DNA from: Paenibacillus rigui
GTDB taxonomy: Bacteria > Bacillota > Bacilli > Paenibacillales > NBRC-103111
Assembly (NCBI RefSeq): GCF_002234615.1
Contig: NZ_NMQW01000023.1
Location: 248,001-312,000, forward strand
DNA length: 64,000 nucleotides
Direction: 5' to 3'
Shown: positions 9,612-18,783 of the stretch, piece after piece
How positions within the stretch are numbered: the stretch's first letter is position 1
How the letters are laid out: every line of letters begins with the position of its first letter
Notes under the pieces: generated by a model
Told to the model about the DNA's origin: nothing
Seen by the model: only the letters and a program-made list of their open reading frames with translations
The model's database searches: none
Position numbers and translations under genes: made by a program

Positions 9612-10694
9612 TCAGGAATGGGGTCGGGACAGCTTGTGGGAGATCCACAGCCCTACGGGGAGCAGCACATTGAAAAAAACAAGTAACGGAACGGAAGCAT
9701 AATTGTTAAATTCCATGAGCTGGGCCGCTTTTGGCCAGGCGTATAGGGTGGTCAAAGCGCAGATCAGTCCGAGAATGATTAGAAACGGCTTGTCGTACCG
9801 GATACGGAACGTATGAACAAAGCTGTGAAATGTAGCGAATAAAAACAGGGAAATTTTCACGTACATGCTGCCAATCCAGAACGTAATAAATAAAATGTCC
9901 AGCCTTTCCAGCAGGCTGCTGACCTTGATGATGCCAATGACTTCAAACGTAGGGTAAACCATCATCTGAATCAGCCTGGAGCCGAAGACGGTGATGGTCA
10001 CGATGACAAATGCGGTCAAGATCAGCCCGGAGGCCCCGATTCCAATCAAGCCAACCATTCGCGCTTTCTCAGGGGATTCAAGAAAAGGCGCCAGCAGCAG
10101 GAGAATCGCTCCCTCGCTCAACCAGCTGAAAGGAACCGCGCTTCCCTGGGCTAAGCGGTAAAACGGATGATCTCCTATGGGCAGCAGAAACGAGGGGTGA
10201 AACTGTTTGGTCAGCAGCAGAATGTATACGACAAAAATAGCCGCGGACAAAGCAAAGATAAACGTGTTAATCCGCGCGATGACCTCGATTCCTTGCCTCA
10301 CGGCATATAATGTGACGGTTAAGCCAACGGCGAGTACGACGTACACGGGAGTATAAAGCAGGAAATTTTCCCTTATAAAATTAGTGAATTCCCGCAGAAT
10401 GACGCAGCTTACGGTAAAATAGTAGTAGGTAAGCAGAAGGCCGACTACGATGCGGACATATCGACCGAAGGAGCCCTCAAGCCATTCGAAGAACGTGGCG
10501 TACCTGCCGTAGTTATTGGCGCCGCAGATAAGAAAGATGAGCAGCATGGAGACTACCGTAGCCATAAGGATGGAGATCCACGCATCCTGGTCTGTAAACC
10601 GAACCGTCGAATTCGGAATGGAGAGCACCGCGGTAGGGACAATGGTGCTTATGATCAATAAGACACCTTGGGTGCTCGAAATTTTTTGGATCAT
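9612..10694 (-). CDS. Spore germination receptor B subunit (GerKB family)
   Basis: About 360 residues and about ten helices; begins MIQKISSTQGVLLIISTI and has DQDAWISILMA after helix 1, both typical of GerB permeases. AAGGAGG lies 11 bases before the ATG. It sits directly after the A subunit (20-base gap) and before the C subunit, so the order is A-B-C-D-B', unlike A-C-D-B in the facing operon. It is clearly diverged from both other B subunits in the window. Confidence 0.92.
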   Translation of the reverse strand: MIQKISSTQGVLLIISTIVPTAVLSIPNSTVRFTDQDAWISILMATVVSMLLIFLICGANNYGRYATFFEWLEGSFGRYVRIVVGLLLTYYYFTVSCVILREFTNFIRENFLLYTPVYVVLAVGLTVTLYAVRQGIEVIARINTFIFALSAAIFVVYILLLTKQFHPSFLLPIGDHPFYRLAQGSAVPFSWLSEGAILLLLAPFLESPEKARMVGLIGIGASGLILTAFVIVTITVFGSRLIQMMVYPTFEVIGIIKVSSLLERLDILFITFWIGSMYVKISLFLFATFHSFVHTFRIRYDKPFLIILGLICALTTLYAWPKAAQLMEFNNYASVPLLVFFNVLLPVGLWISHKLSRPHS

Positions 10695-10714
10695 CCGCTG
10701 CCGCGCCTCCTTGC

Positions 10715-12331
10715 CTAGGACCCTTTGTCTTTAGGATCTTCCCCATCCTTGATCGGAGGGGAGGGCCGTTGATGGGTTCCTTGTCTGATGGTATTGTCGG
10801 ATATTAATCCGGGGCGTCGCCTCATGGCCCACATCGGGACCCGGATGAAGACATCCTTGAGATTTCTGTAGACCAGCGGAGCTACGGGCATGAGATAAGG
10901 AATGCCGAAGGAACGCAGGCCAGCCATATGAATCAAGAGAATCATCAGCCCCGACATAATGCCGAACAAGCCCAAGGTTGCGGCCAGAAGCATCAGCATG
11001 AAGCGGATCAGCCGGGCGGCGATCGCCATATTGATCGCAGGGATGACGAAGTTCGCTATCGCGGTGAACGATACGACAATGACCATGGCCGCCGAGACCA
11101 AACCGGCCTGCACGGCGGCTTGACCTAATACGAGTGCGCCTACGATAGAGATGGCAGGGCCAATCACCCGGGGCATGCGCACACCGGCCTCCCGCAGCAC
11201 CTCGAATGTGATTTCCATCAGCATCGCTTCCAGGAGTGCGGGAAAGGGCACCCCCTCGCGCTGGGCCGCCAGGCTGATCAACAGGGTCGTAGGCAGCATT
11301 TCCTGATGGAAGGTCGTAATGGCGATGTAGAGAGAAGGCAGGAGCATGGACAGCAGAAACGACGCGAAGCGAATGAGCCTAAGAAAGGAAGACAGATCAT
11401 ATCGTTGATAGTAATCCTCGCTCGATTGAAAAAATTTAAAAAACGTGACGGGAGCCATCAGCACAAACGGTGTGCCGTCCACAATAATAACCACTTGTCC
11501 TTCCAATATAGCCGCAGCGGCGCTATCGGGACGCTCCGTGTTCATCAGGGTCGGGAACGGCGTGAAGGTGGCGTCCTGTATGAATTCCTCGATATATCCG
11601 CTCTCCAGAATACTATCCGTTTCGATGCGGTCAAGCCGCCGGTGGATTTCATTCACCACTTTATCGTTGGCGACGCCTTCCAAATAAACGACGGCTACAT
11701 TCGTTTGCGTCTGCGCCCCGATTTTTTGGGTCTGGACCCGCAGCGACGGCGATTTAATAATGCGCCGGAGAAGCGAGGTGTTGGTGCGGATGTTCTCGGT
11801 GAAGCCTTCCTTTGGTCCGCGAATGACGGTTTGTGTGCTGGGCTCCTCAACGGACCTCATGCTGCCCCCGGAGGTATCTGCGGAGAATGCCGCCTCACAG
11901 CCGTCGAGAAGAATGACCGTGTTGCCTTCGAATAAGCTGCTGTAAATGGCTTCAAGCGAATGCAGCTCGGTTACACTTCCGATGGCAAGGGTTTCTTCCA
12001 GCAAGAAACGGTATACATCCCCGGGATGTGCGGAGACAGGGGTATCCCCTTGCGTCTTCAACAACGATTCCCGCATCATCCATTGGATGGATTCCATGTC
12101 TACCAAGCCGTCAATATAAATAATCCCCATCGGGCGTTCGCTGAATCTTTTGTTGACGACAGTACGAGTCACAATATCGGGACTGTTACCCAGAGCTGAA
12201 CGGATGAGCTCCAGATTCGTATCCAGCTGCGGTGTGATCGGATGATCCTGCCCGGCTGTGCTGTCGTTTCCTCTATTGTTATATGCGGCCCGGTTTTGGT
12301 TCCTACGTATATCCTTACCGAAAATACCCAT
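10715..12331 (-). CDS. Spore germination receptor A subunit (GerA/GerKA family)
   Basis: About 538 residues: soluble N-terminal half with STQTVIRGPKEGF and ESGYIEEFIQDATFTPFPT, then a membrane half with EAMLMEITFEVLREAG as in the other A subunit. The acidic/proline tail (about 30 residues after RRRPGLIS) is probably disordered. ATG 12331 follows TGAGGTAACT. First gene of the minus-strand operon; the A and B genes are 20 bases apart. The germinant cannot be predicted. Confidence 0.93.
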   Translation of the reverse strand: MGIFGKDIRRNQNRAAYNNRGNDSTAGQDHPITPQLDTNLELIRSALGNSPDIVTRTVVNKRFSERPMGIIYIDGLVDMESIQWMMRESLLKTQGDTPVSAHPGDVYRFLLEETLAIGSVTELHSLEAIYSSLFEGNTVILLDGCEAAFSADTSGGSMRSVEEPSTQTVIRGPKEGFTENIRTNTSLLRRIIKSPSLRVQTQKIGAQTQTNVAVVYLEGVANDKVVNEIHRRLDRIETDSILESGYIEEFIQDATFTPFPTLMNTERPDSAAAAILEGQVVIIVDGTPFVLMAPVTFFKFFQSSEDYYQRYDLSSFLRLIRFASFLLSMLLPSLYIAITTFHQEMLPTTLLISLAAQREGVPFPALLEAMLMEITFEVLREAGVRMPRVIGPAISIVGALVLGQAAVQAGLVSAAMVIVVSFTAIANFVIPAINMAIAARLIRFMLMLLAATLGLFGIMSGLMILLIHMAGLRSFGIPYLMPVAPLVYRNLKDVFIRVPMWAMRRRPGLISDNTIRQGTHQRPSPPIKDGEDPKDKGS

Positions 12332-12408
12332 AGTTACCTCATACTATCTAAAGAAGTAATGTTAGGATTTCCAATCCTTAGCTTTTTATGCGAAGCCGAG
12401 ACGGACGC

Positions 12409-12453
12409 AAAAACGGCCCGGTCTAGAGAAAAAGCTCTCTTGGCCGGGCCGTT
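12409..12453 (-). terminator. Intrinsic terminator after the HPP-like membrane gene
   Basis: On the minus strand a perfect 10-bp stem AACGGCCCGG/CCGGGCCGTT, with an inner AGAG/CTCT helix, is followed by TTTTT. It lies immediately after the stop at 12459 and before the start of the germination operon, so it separates the two. Confidence 0.85.
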
Positions 12454-12458
12454 CTTTA

Positions 12459-12965
12459 CTATAAGTTCAGTTCCTTCGCATTCTCCGCCACGGTACCGCC
12501 GCGCTCGGATACCCGAAGCGCAGCCCGCTGCCACCAGACGATGGCGAACTCAACAAGCAATAGGGTCATCAGAAGCCCTGTAAGCGAGACAAGCACAGCG
12601 AGCGGAAGGCTCCACAGGTTATCCGGGTGCGTAAAGAAGGGAACAAGCGCGATCGCCAGGATCGGCGGCGCGTTCAGTCGAAACCTTTGAATCAGAATGA
12701 TCGTGCTGATCGTAGCGGCAAAAAAGGAGATAAAGCCGGCATTGGATATGTACAAGGCGGAGCTGATCAGAGAAGCTGCCGACGCACCCATAATCAGCTT
12801 GGAGAAATCCTTGAAAGCAAAGGTGCGGCTAATAAATAAGTAGGAAAAGGCGCCAAGTGTAGGATAAAACAGCATTTTTACACCGGGTATATGTTGGGAA
12901 ATCCAGTAAATCAGCAATAAATAAAAGCAAATTGTCCAGGTCTTCAAGCTCAAGCGAGGCCACAT
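12459..12965 (-). CDS. Small membrane protein, possibly HPP-like
   Basis: About 168 residues with four to five hydrophobic helices and a polar C-terminal tail. The arrangement of helices and the NAPP and HPDN spots resemble HPP-family integral membrane proteins, but the defining HPP triad is not intact, so this is a tentative match. AAAGG directly abuts the ATG at 12965, which is poor spacing; another start may be used. It precedes the minus-strand ger operon in the same direction but is cut off from it by a terminator. Confidence 0.6.
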   Translation of the reverse strand: MWPRLSLKTWTICFYLLLIYWISQHIPGVKMLFYPTLGAFSYLFISRTFAFKDFSKLIMGASAASLISSALYISNAGFISFFAATISTIILIQRFRLNAPPILAIALVPFFTHPDNLWSLPLAVLVSLTGLLMTLLLVEFAIVWWQRAALRVSERGGTVAENAKELNL

Positions 12966-13168
12966 CCTTTACGATTACCATAAAACACAAACCTGTAGCA
13001 TCATACACCAAGGGCAAGCGCTCCGTCAATACATGGAGAGATGAAACTTTTGACAGATAGTTGGGTTATACAACCAATGTCCACGTAACAATGAAATTAG
13101 TTGAAAGAGCCATGCCGTGTTTCAGTCACAGCTTGCCCGGGTATAAACGTATAGGGGGAAGTGTGTCT

Positions 13169-16100
13169 ATGTTCAAACCATGGAGATTTGATATCCGGTC
13201 CAAAATTGGATTGGGCTATTTGTTGATCGTGCTTTGTCTGGGCGTGTCCGTATTTACGCTGAACAGCCGGATTGCATCGATGCAAAAAGAAATCAATTAT
13301 ATAACGGAGCATGATATGGCCGTGCATTATCTGACATATCAGGTCGAAAAGCATCTGCTCGATATGGAAACCGGCATGAGAGGCTACGTCATTACAGGAG
13401 ATTCCGAATATTTGGAGCCCTACCATAACGCGCAGCAAAATTGGGAGAGCGATTATAACAAGCTGTACGAGCTGGTAAAGGGCAATCCGCTTCAAGCGAA
13501 AAACCTGGAGATGAACAAGGCGTCGATTGAACAGTGGATCCGAACGGCCGGCGAAGCGGTCCTGAATATGAAAGGCAACGGGAACAGCGCCGGACTGAAC
13601 AGCTTTTTCAAATCCGATACCGGCAAAAGGCAAATGGATCAATTGCGAATGCAGTTCGATACGTTCCGCAATACAGAGAAGGCATTTACTGCCAGCCGTG
13701 TGGCTGGTTTGAATCAATCGAACGCCACGCTGAAGGTTCAGCTTTATGTGCTCATGTTTCTGATCACGGTCGTGTCCTTGGTCGTTGCTTATATCATTTC
13801 CCGTTCGATTATTCGCACGGTGAAGCAGGTAGGACGGGCGATAACGGAAATTGCGGCCTCCAATGGGGTGACGACCTCCCGTATTGTCGTTTATTCCAAC
13901 GATGAAATCAAGGATTTGGCCGAAGCGGCCAATCAGCTGCTGGAAAGCCAGGAGAAGCAGGCATGGCTGCAAAATCATTTGGCTGAAGTGGCTATCTTCA
14001 ACCAAGGCTTTACCGACATCAGCGAGCTGGGGGAGGCATTTCTCGCCAAGATGGCGATGCTCATGCATGCCAGCTATGGCGCCTTTTACTTGGCGGAGGG
14101 CCAGGGGAAGGGACAAGTCCTTCGCCGGATAGCCTCGTATGCCTCCGACGGGAACGATAAGGGGGCGCCCGCTATCCGCCGGGGAGAAGGCCTTGTCGGG
14201 CAGAGCGCGCTGGACCAGCGGATGGTCGTCTTGAATCCGGCGCCTGCCGATTATATCAAGATTACATCGGCGCTCGGGGATTCCGCTCCGCACAGTCTGT
14301 TGATCTGCCCGATCGTTTTTGAGGGGAGAACCGAGGCGGTCATCGAGCTGGCTTCGCTACAGCCCTTCACCGATATCGAGCTGCTGCTGATGAAGCAAAT
14401 ACGCGCATCCTTCGGCATTTCGCTCAATCGCGTGCTGGGCCGAATGGAGGTGGAGCGTCTGCTCATCGAGACGCAGACCCAGGCGATGGAGCTGCAGGCG
14501 CAGACCGAGGAGCTGCAGCAGCAGGCTGAAGAGCTGCAGGCCCAGTCGGAGGAGCTGGTGGCGCAGCAGGACGAGCTGAAGGCCTCCAACGATTTGCTCC
14601 GCAAATCGGAGGACCGGCTGCAGCGCCAGCAGGAGGAGCTGGAGCAGAGCAACGAGGAGCTGTCGCAGCGCTCCATACTGCTCGAGGAGCAGATGCGACA
14701 GGTCGAGGAAGTAAACCGGCAGATCGAAGAGCAGCGGGATGCTTTGCAGCAGCAGGCGGCCGAGCTATCGACGATGTCAAAGTACAAGTCGGAGTTTTTG
14801 GCCAACATGTCGCATGAGCTGCGGACGCCGCTCAACAGCCTGCTGATCTTGTCCCAGCTATTGACGGAGAACAAGCAGGGCAATCTCGATGAGAAGCAGG
14901 TTGAATTTGCCAGGACCATTCATTCCTCCGGTAATGACTTGCTGCGCTTGATTGACGAGATTCTCGATTTATCGAAGGTCGAGGCGGGTCAGATGAAAAT
15001 CGAGCTGGAGCCTGTCGTGCTGACGGATGTGAAGGACAATTTATTTCGAAGCTTTCAGGAAATGGCGGTTAAAAAAGGTCTCCGGTTCGAGTTCGACATG
15101 GCACCGGATTTGCCCGATTCGATCGTAACCGACGGCCACCGGCTGCAGCAAATATTGAAAAACCTGCTGTCGAATGCATTTAAATTTACAACCGGCGGTG
15201 AGGTTAAGGTGCGGATTTTCCTTGCCAATAAAGGCTCCGCGGCCCATTCCGGCCAGCAGCCGTTTATCGGCTTCGCCGTCCATGATACCGGTATAGGTAT
15301 ACCGAAGGATAAAATGGAAATGATCTTCGAAGCCTTCCAGCAGGCCGACGGGACGACCAGCCGCAAATACGGCGGCACCGGTCTTGGCCTGACGATCAGC
15401 CGGGAGCTGTCGCATCTGATCGGGGGCTGCATCGAGCTCGAGAGCCAGGAAGGCAGGGGCAGCACCTTTACGCTGTACGTTCCCGAGACGGGGGAGCCCG
15501 CTTATCAGGCAGCAAGGAAGGAAGCGGCAAGTACGGTGGAGCCGATAGAGACGCCAGCCGGGGCTCCGGCCGATCCGGTGCTTGTACCGAGCGTTCAGCT
15601 CTCCGATCCGGCGCTGCTCGAATCAGATGAGGTCAAGGATGACCGGGAGCGGCTGAACGAGGAAGACCGCGTGCTGCTCATCATCGAGGATGATGCCCAT
15701 TTCGCCGGCCTGATGCTGGATATGGCCCGTTCGCGGGGCTTCAAAGGGCTCGTCGCCTTGCGCGGGGATGTTGGGCTGGCGCTGGCCCACGCATACAAGC
15801 CGGATGCGGTGCTGCTGGATATTCAGCTTCCGGTGCTGGACGGCTGGTCGATTCTGGAGCGGCTGAAGCAGCATCCGGAAACAAGACATATCCCGGTCCA
15901 TGTCATTTCCGTCGTCGAGGAGCCGCAGCAAATGCTGACGATGGGGGCTATGGCCTATTTGAAAAAACCGGCCAGCCGCGAAAAAATTGAGAACGCCTTC
16001 GCGCGGATCGAATCGTTCATGAATCGCGGTTTGAAGCGGCTGCTCATCGTCGAGGACGATATTGTGCTGCGCGACAGCCTCGTCGAGCTGATCGGCCATG

Positions 16101-16837
16101 ACGATGTTGCCATTACGGCTGTCTCAACCGGCGAGGAGGCGCTGCGGGCGCTGCATGAGGAGCATTTTGACTGCATGGTCATGGATCTGGGATTAAGCGA
16201 TATGTCAGGCTTCGACCTGCTGGACCGGATCCGGCAGAACCATACGCTGCTGCGGCTTCCGATTATTATTTATACGGGCAAAGAGCTGGATAGGAAAGAA
16301 GAGATTGAGCTTAAGAAATATGCGAAAAGCATCATTATCAAAAACGTCAGGTCCCAGGAGCGGCTGTACGATGAAACGGCGCTGTTCCTGCATCGGGTGG
16401 AGGCGAATTTGCCGGAGGAACGCCGTAATTTGTTGAAGAAGCTGCATAGCAACGAGGCGGCTTTTGAAGGAAAACGGATTTTGCTGGTCGAGGACGATAT
16501 CCGCAATGTGTTCGCGTTGTCCAATGTGCTGGAATCGTACAACCTCCAGGTGAGCTTCGCCGAGAACGGCAGGGAAGCGCTGGACCTGCTAGACAAGCAG
16601 CAGGATTTCGACCTGATCCTGATGGATATCATGATGCCCGAAATGGATGGCTATCAGGCGATGGAAGCGATCCGGGCGATGCCACGCTATGCGAAGCTGC
16701 CCATTATTGCTCTGACCGCCAAGGCGATGAAGGAAGACCGCCAGAAATGCATCGATGCGGGAGCCTCCGATTATATCAGCAAGCCGATCGATCCGGAGAG
16801 GCTGCTCTCGCTTTTGAAGGTATGGTTATACAAATAG
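13169..16837 (+). CDS. CHASE3-HAMP-GAF hybrid histidine kinase with three receiver domains
   Basis: About 1222 residues. In order: membrane helix (about 12-30); CHASE3 sensor with METGMRGYVITGD; second helix (about 200); HAMP; GAF (about 290-425); long Q/E-rich coiled coil (about 430-535); HisKA with SHELRTPLNS (phospho-His about 549); HATPase with NLLSNAFKFT and GGTGLGLTIS; then three receivers with phospho-acceptors near Asp884, Asp1006 and Asp1153. No HPt domain is present. The second receiver has the weakest matches (MDLGLSDMSG). Start ATG 13169 has GGGGGAAG upstream; the frame extends to 13061 without a better site. A CheR-type methyltransferase follows 25 bases later, probably in the same operon. 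The signal is unknown. Confidence 0.92.
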   Translation: MFKPWRFDIRSKIGLGYLLIVLCLGVSVFTLNSRIASMQKEINYITEHDMAVHYLTYQVEKHLLDMETGMRGYVITGDSEYLEPYHNAQQNWESDYNKLYELVKGNPLQAKNLEMNKASIEQWIRTAGEAVLNMKGNGNSAGLNSFFKSDTGKRQMDQLRMQFDTFRNTEKAFTASRVAGLNQSNATLKVQLYVLMFLITVVSLVVAYIISRSIIRTVKQVGRAITEIAASNGVTTSRIVVYSNDEIKDLAEAANQLLESQEKQAWLQNHLAEVAIFNQGFTDISELGEAFLAKMAMLMHASYGAFYLAEGQGKGQVLRRIASYASDGNDKGAPAIRRGEGLVGQSALDQRMVVLNPAPADYIKITSALGDSAPHSLLICPIVFEGRTEAVIELASLQPFTDIELLLMKQIRASFGISLNRVLGRMEVERLLIETQTQAMELQAQTEELQQQAEELQAQSEELVAQQDELKASNDLLRKSEDRLQRQQEELEQSNEELSQRSILLEEQMRQVEEVNRQIEEQRDALQQQAAELSTMSKYKSEFLANMSHELRTPLNSLLILSQLLTENKQGNLDEKQVEFARTIHSSGNDLLRLIDEILDLSKVEAGQMKIELEPVVLTDVKDNLFRSFQEMAVKKGLRFEFDMAPDLPDSIVTDGHRLQQILKNLLSNAFKFTTGGEVKVRIFLANKGSAAHSGQQPFIGFAVHDTGIGIPKDKMEMIFEAFQQADGTTSRKYGGTGLGLTISRELSHLIGGCIELESQEGRGSTFTLYVPETGEPAYQAARKEAASTVEPIETPAGAPADPVLVPSVQLSDPALLESDEVKDDRERLNEEDRVLLIIEDDAHFAGLMLDMARSRGFKGLVALRGDVGLALAHAYKPDAVLLDIQLPVLDGWSILERLKQHPETRHIPVHVISVVEEPQQMLTMGAMAYLKKPASREKIENAFARIESFMNRGLKRLLIVEDDIVLRDSLVELIGHDDVAITAVSTGEEALRALHEEHFDCMVMDLGLSDMSGFDLLDRIRQNHTLLRLPIIIYTGKELDRKEEIELKKYAKSIIIKNVRSQERLYDETALFLHRVEANLPEERRNLLKKLHSNEAAFEGKRILLVEDDIRNVFALSNVLESYNLQVSFAENGREALDLLDKQQDFDLILMDIMMPEMDGYQAMEAIRAMPRYAKLPIIALTAKAMKEDRQKCIDAGASDYISKPIDPERLLSLLKVWLYK

Positions 16838-16862
16838 AGGAGGGGTAGCGATTACTGAATTT

Positions 16863-17723
16863 TTGGATCTGAATGAGGGAAGCGGGGGGCCCGCAGGCAA
16901 GGATACGGCAGAAAGGGAACGGATTGAGATCGAGCTGCTGCTGGAAGCTATATTTCGCAGATATGGCTACGATTTTCGCAACTATGCGTACGATTCGATC
17001 AAGCGCCGCATCGGTCACGGCATGAGGGCGCTGCGCTGCGAAACTGTCTCCGGGATGATCGAGCAGGTGCTTCACGATCCTTTGCAGCTGCAGAAGCTGC
17101 TCCGCTATATGGTGGTGAACGTCACCGAGATGTTTCGGGATCCGGCTTTTTTTCGGACGTTCCGGGAAAAGGTCGTCCCTTTCCTTCATACGTATCCGCA
17201 CATCCGGATTTGGCATGCAGGCTGCTCGACGGGAGAGGAGGTGCTGTCGATGGCGATCATTTTGCAGGAGGAGGGCTTGTACGAGAAGGCCCGCATTTAT
17301 GCGACGGACATTGATCAAGAGGTGCTGAGGCAGGCGCAGTCCGGCATATTCCCGCTCCATAAAATGCAGCAATATACGCAAAATTATATTCAATCGAGCG
17401 GACGGAAATCGTTCTCCGATTATTATTCGGCCGATTACGACGCCGTGATTTTCAAGCCGTCCCTGATGAAAAATATCGTATTCGCCCAGCACAACCTGGT
17501 AACGGACCAGTCGTTTAACGAGTTTAACGTGATTTTTTGCAGAAACGTCATGATTTACTTTAATAAAACGCTGCAAAGCCGGGTGCACCGGCTATTCTAT
17601 GAGAGTCTGGGGATGTTCGGGGTGCTGGCCTTGGGCGACCGCGAATCGATCCGCTTCAGCGAGCATGAGAATTGCTACGAAGCGATAGAGCCGAATGAGA
17701 AGCTGTACAGAAAGCTGAGATGA
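16863..17723 (+). CDS. CheR-type SAM-dependent protein methyltransferase
   Basis: About 286 residues: an alpha-helical CheR N-terminal domain (about 15-75) and a SAM methyltransferase domain with HAGCSTGEEVLSMAI (SAM loop) and IFCRNVMIYF. The family methylates glutamates of chemoreceptor-like proteins. No receptor or CheB gene is adjacent; the only signalling partner is the hybrid kinase upstream, whose long coiled coil could be a target (inference). The start is unusual: no ATG or GTG is available. TTG 16863 lies 18 bases from the strong SD AGGAGGGG, whereas an in-frame ATT at 16851 lies at ideal distance (6 bases). Confidence 0.88.
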   Translation: MDLNEGSGGPAGKDTAERERIEIELLLEAIFRRYGYDFRNYAYDSIKRRIGHGMRALRCETVSGMIEQVLHDPLQLQKLLRYMVVNVTEMFRDPAFFRTFREKVVPFLHTYPHIRIWHAGCSTGEEVLSMAIILQEEGLYEKARIYATDIDQEVLRQAQSGIFPLHKMQQYTQNYIQSSGRKSFSDYYSADYDAVIFKPSLMKNIVFAQHNLVTDQSFNEFNVIFCRNVMIYFNKTLQSRVHRLFYESLGMFGVLALGDRESIRFSEHENCYEAIEPNEKLYRKLR

Positions 17724-17767
17724 AGGAGGGGCAGGGAGACATGGGTCCAGGCCATTCCGGGAGGCGG

Positions 17768-18598
17768 CTACCTCTGCTTGCGATACTGGCCGGGCGGCAC
17801 GCCGACGATCCGTTTGAACATGCGGATAAAATTCGAATAATCGTTGAATCCGGACTGCTGGCACGCATCGGTCACATTGTGGCCGTCGTGCAGCAGTTTT
17901 TTGGCGCAGGCGATCCGCTTCAGCAGGATATACTCATGGATCGTGCTCCCGATGCTTTGCCGGAATAGCCGGCTCAAGTAATAGCGGTTCATAAAAAACT
18001 GCTGCTCCAGCGCTTCGAGCGTCAGATCATGGTCCAGGTGGTGATCGATGTAATCGAGCACGGGCGCAAGCTTTTCCGGTACGATCGAAGAGGAGAGCGG
18101 CAGAGCATTTTGCGAGAATGCGCGGTTCAGCAGCACAAGCAGCTGAATGAAATAAGTCATCATCAGCAGATCCGAGCCGTCCTCGGGGCGGCTGGACAGT
18201 CCGTCCATCCTCGAGTATAAGGCAAGCAGCTCCTCTAATTGCTGGGGGAGCAGCTGAATTTTATTTTGCTCGCCTAACGGGCGGTTCGTGAAGCAGTTCA
18301 ACAGGTTGAAGGCATACGGAGAGGCGAACCGCTCCACAGCCTGGGGGTCAAAATGAATGACGATGTTCTCGTAGGGTGCCTCTGACCGGTAAGTGGGCTT
18401 GTGCAGCTCGCGGCTGTTTATCAGAAGCACATCGCCATAGACTAAAGGGTACACCTTTTTCTCGATCAAATAATGCACATCCCCGGCAATGAAGAAGTAC
18501 ACCTCGAACCGGTCGTGAAGGTGGAAGTCCATTTTGTAAGGCTCATCTGTCCGTTTGTGTATGTATTGGAGCCCCTCAATTTCATGAGCAATCTTCAC
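17768..18598 (-). CDS. AraC-family transcriptional regulator with cupin sensor domain
   Basis: About 276 residues. The N-terminal half is a cupin-like ligand domain (HLHDRFEVYFFIAGDVHY). The C-terminal 100 residues hold two helix-turn-helix units (LTLEALEQQFFMNRYYLSRL and DACQQSGFNDYSNFIRMF). The GTG at 18598 with AAAGGG upstream is preferred to the ATG-like frame start at 18637. It is divergent from a Gfo/Idh/MocA oxidoreductase, so it probably senses a sugar or polyol and controls that gene (inference). It converges on the CheR gene with a 44-base gap. Confidence 0.88.
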   Translation of the reverse strand: MKIAHEIEGLQYIHKRTDEPYKMDFHLHDRFEVYFFIAGDVHYLIEKKVYPLVYGDVLLINSRELHKPTYRSEAPYENIVIHFDPQAVERFASPYAFNLLNCFTNRPLGEQNKIQLLPQQLEELLALYSRMDGLSSRPEDGSDLLMMTYFIQLLVLLNRAFSQNALPLSSSIVPEKLAPVLDYIDHHLDHDLTLEALEQQFFMNRYYLSRLFRQSIGSTIHEYILLKRIACAKKLLHDGHNVTDACQQSGFNDYSNFIRMFKRIVGVPPGQYRKQR

Positions 18599-18783
18599 TG
18601 TCGGGCCACCCTTTCGCGAAAAAGTCAAAAAAAGCAATATTTAAGGCAATTGAAGCAAGGAATTCGTTTTTATTATACCTCATTATAAAAATGAATTGAT
18701 AGCGTGTTCATAAAAAGGGATGCAGCGAAACAGGCTTCCTTCGACATAGAACGCGCCTAAACTCTATGAAATCAGGTGAAACC

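Noticed and set aside
14463-14919. Cys/Ser-rich and Pro/Ala-rich minus-strand frames inside the hybrid kinase
   Set aside because: Reverse reading of the CAG/GAG-rich coiled-coil codons.
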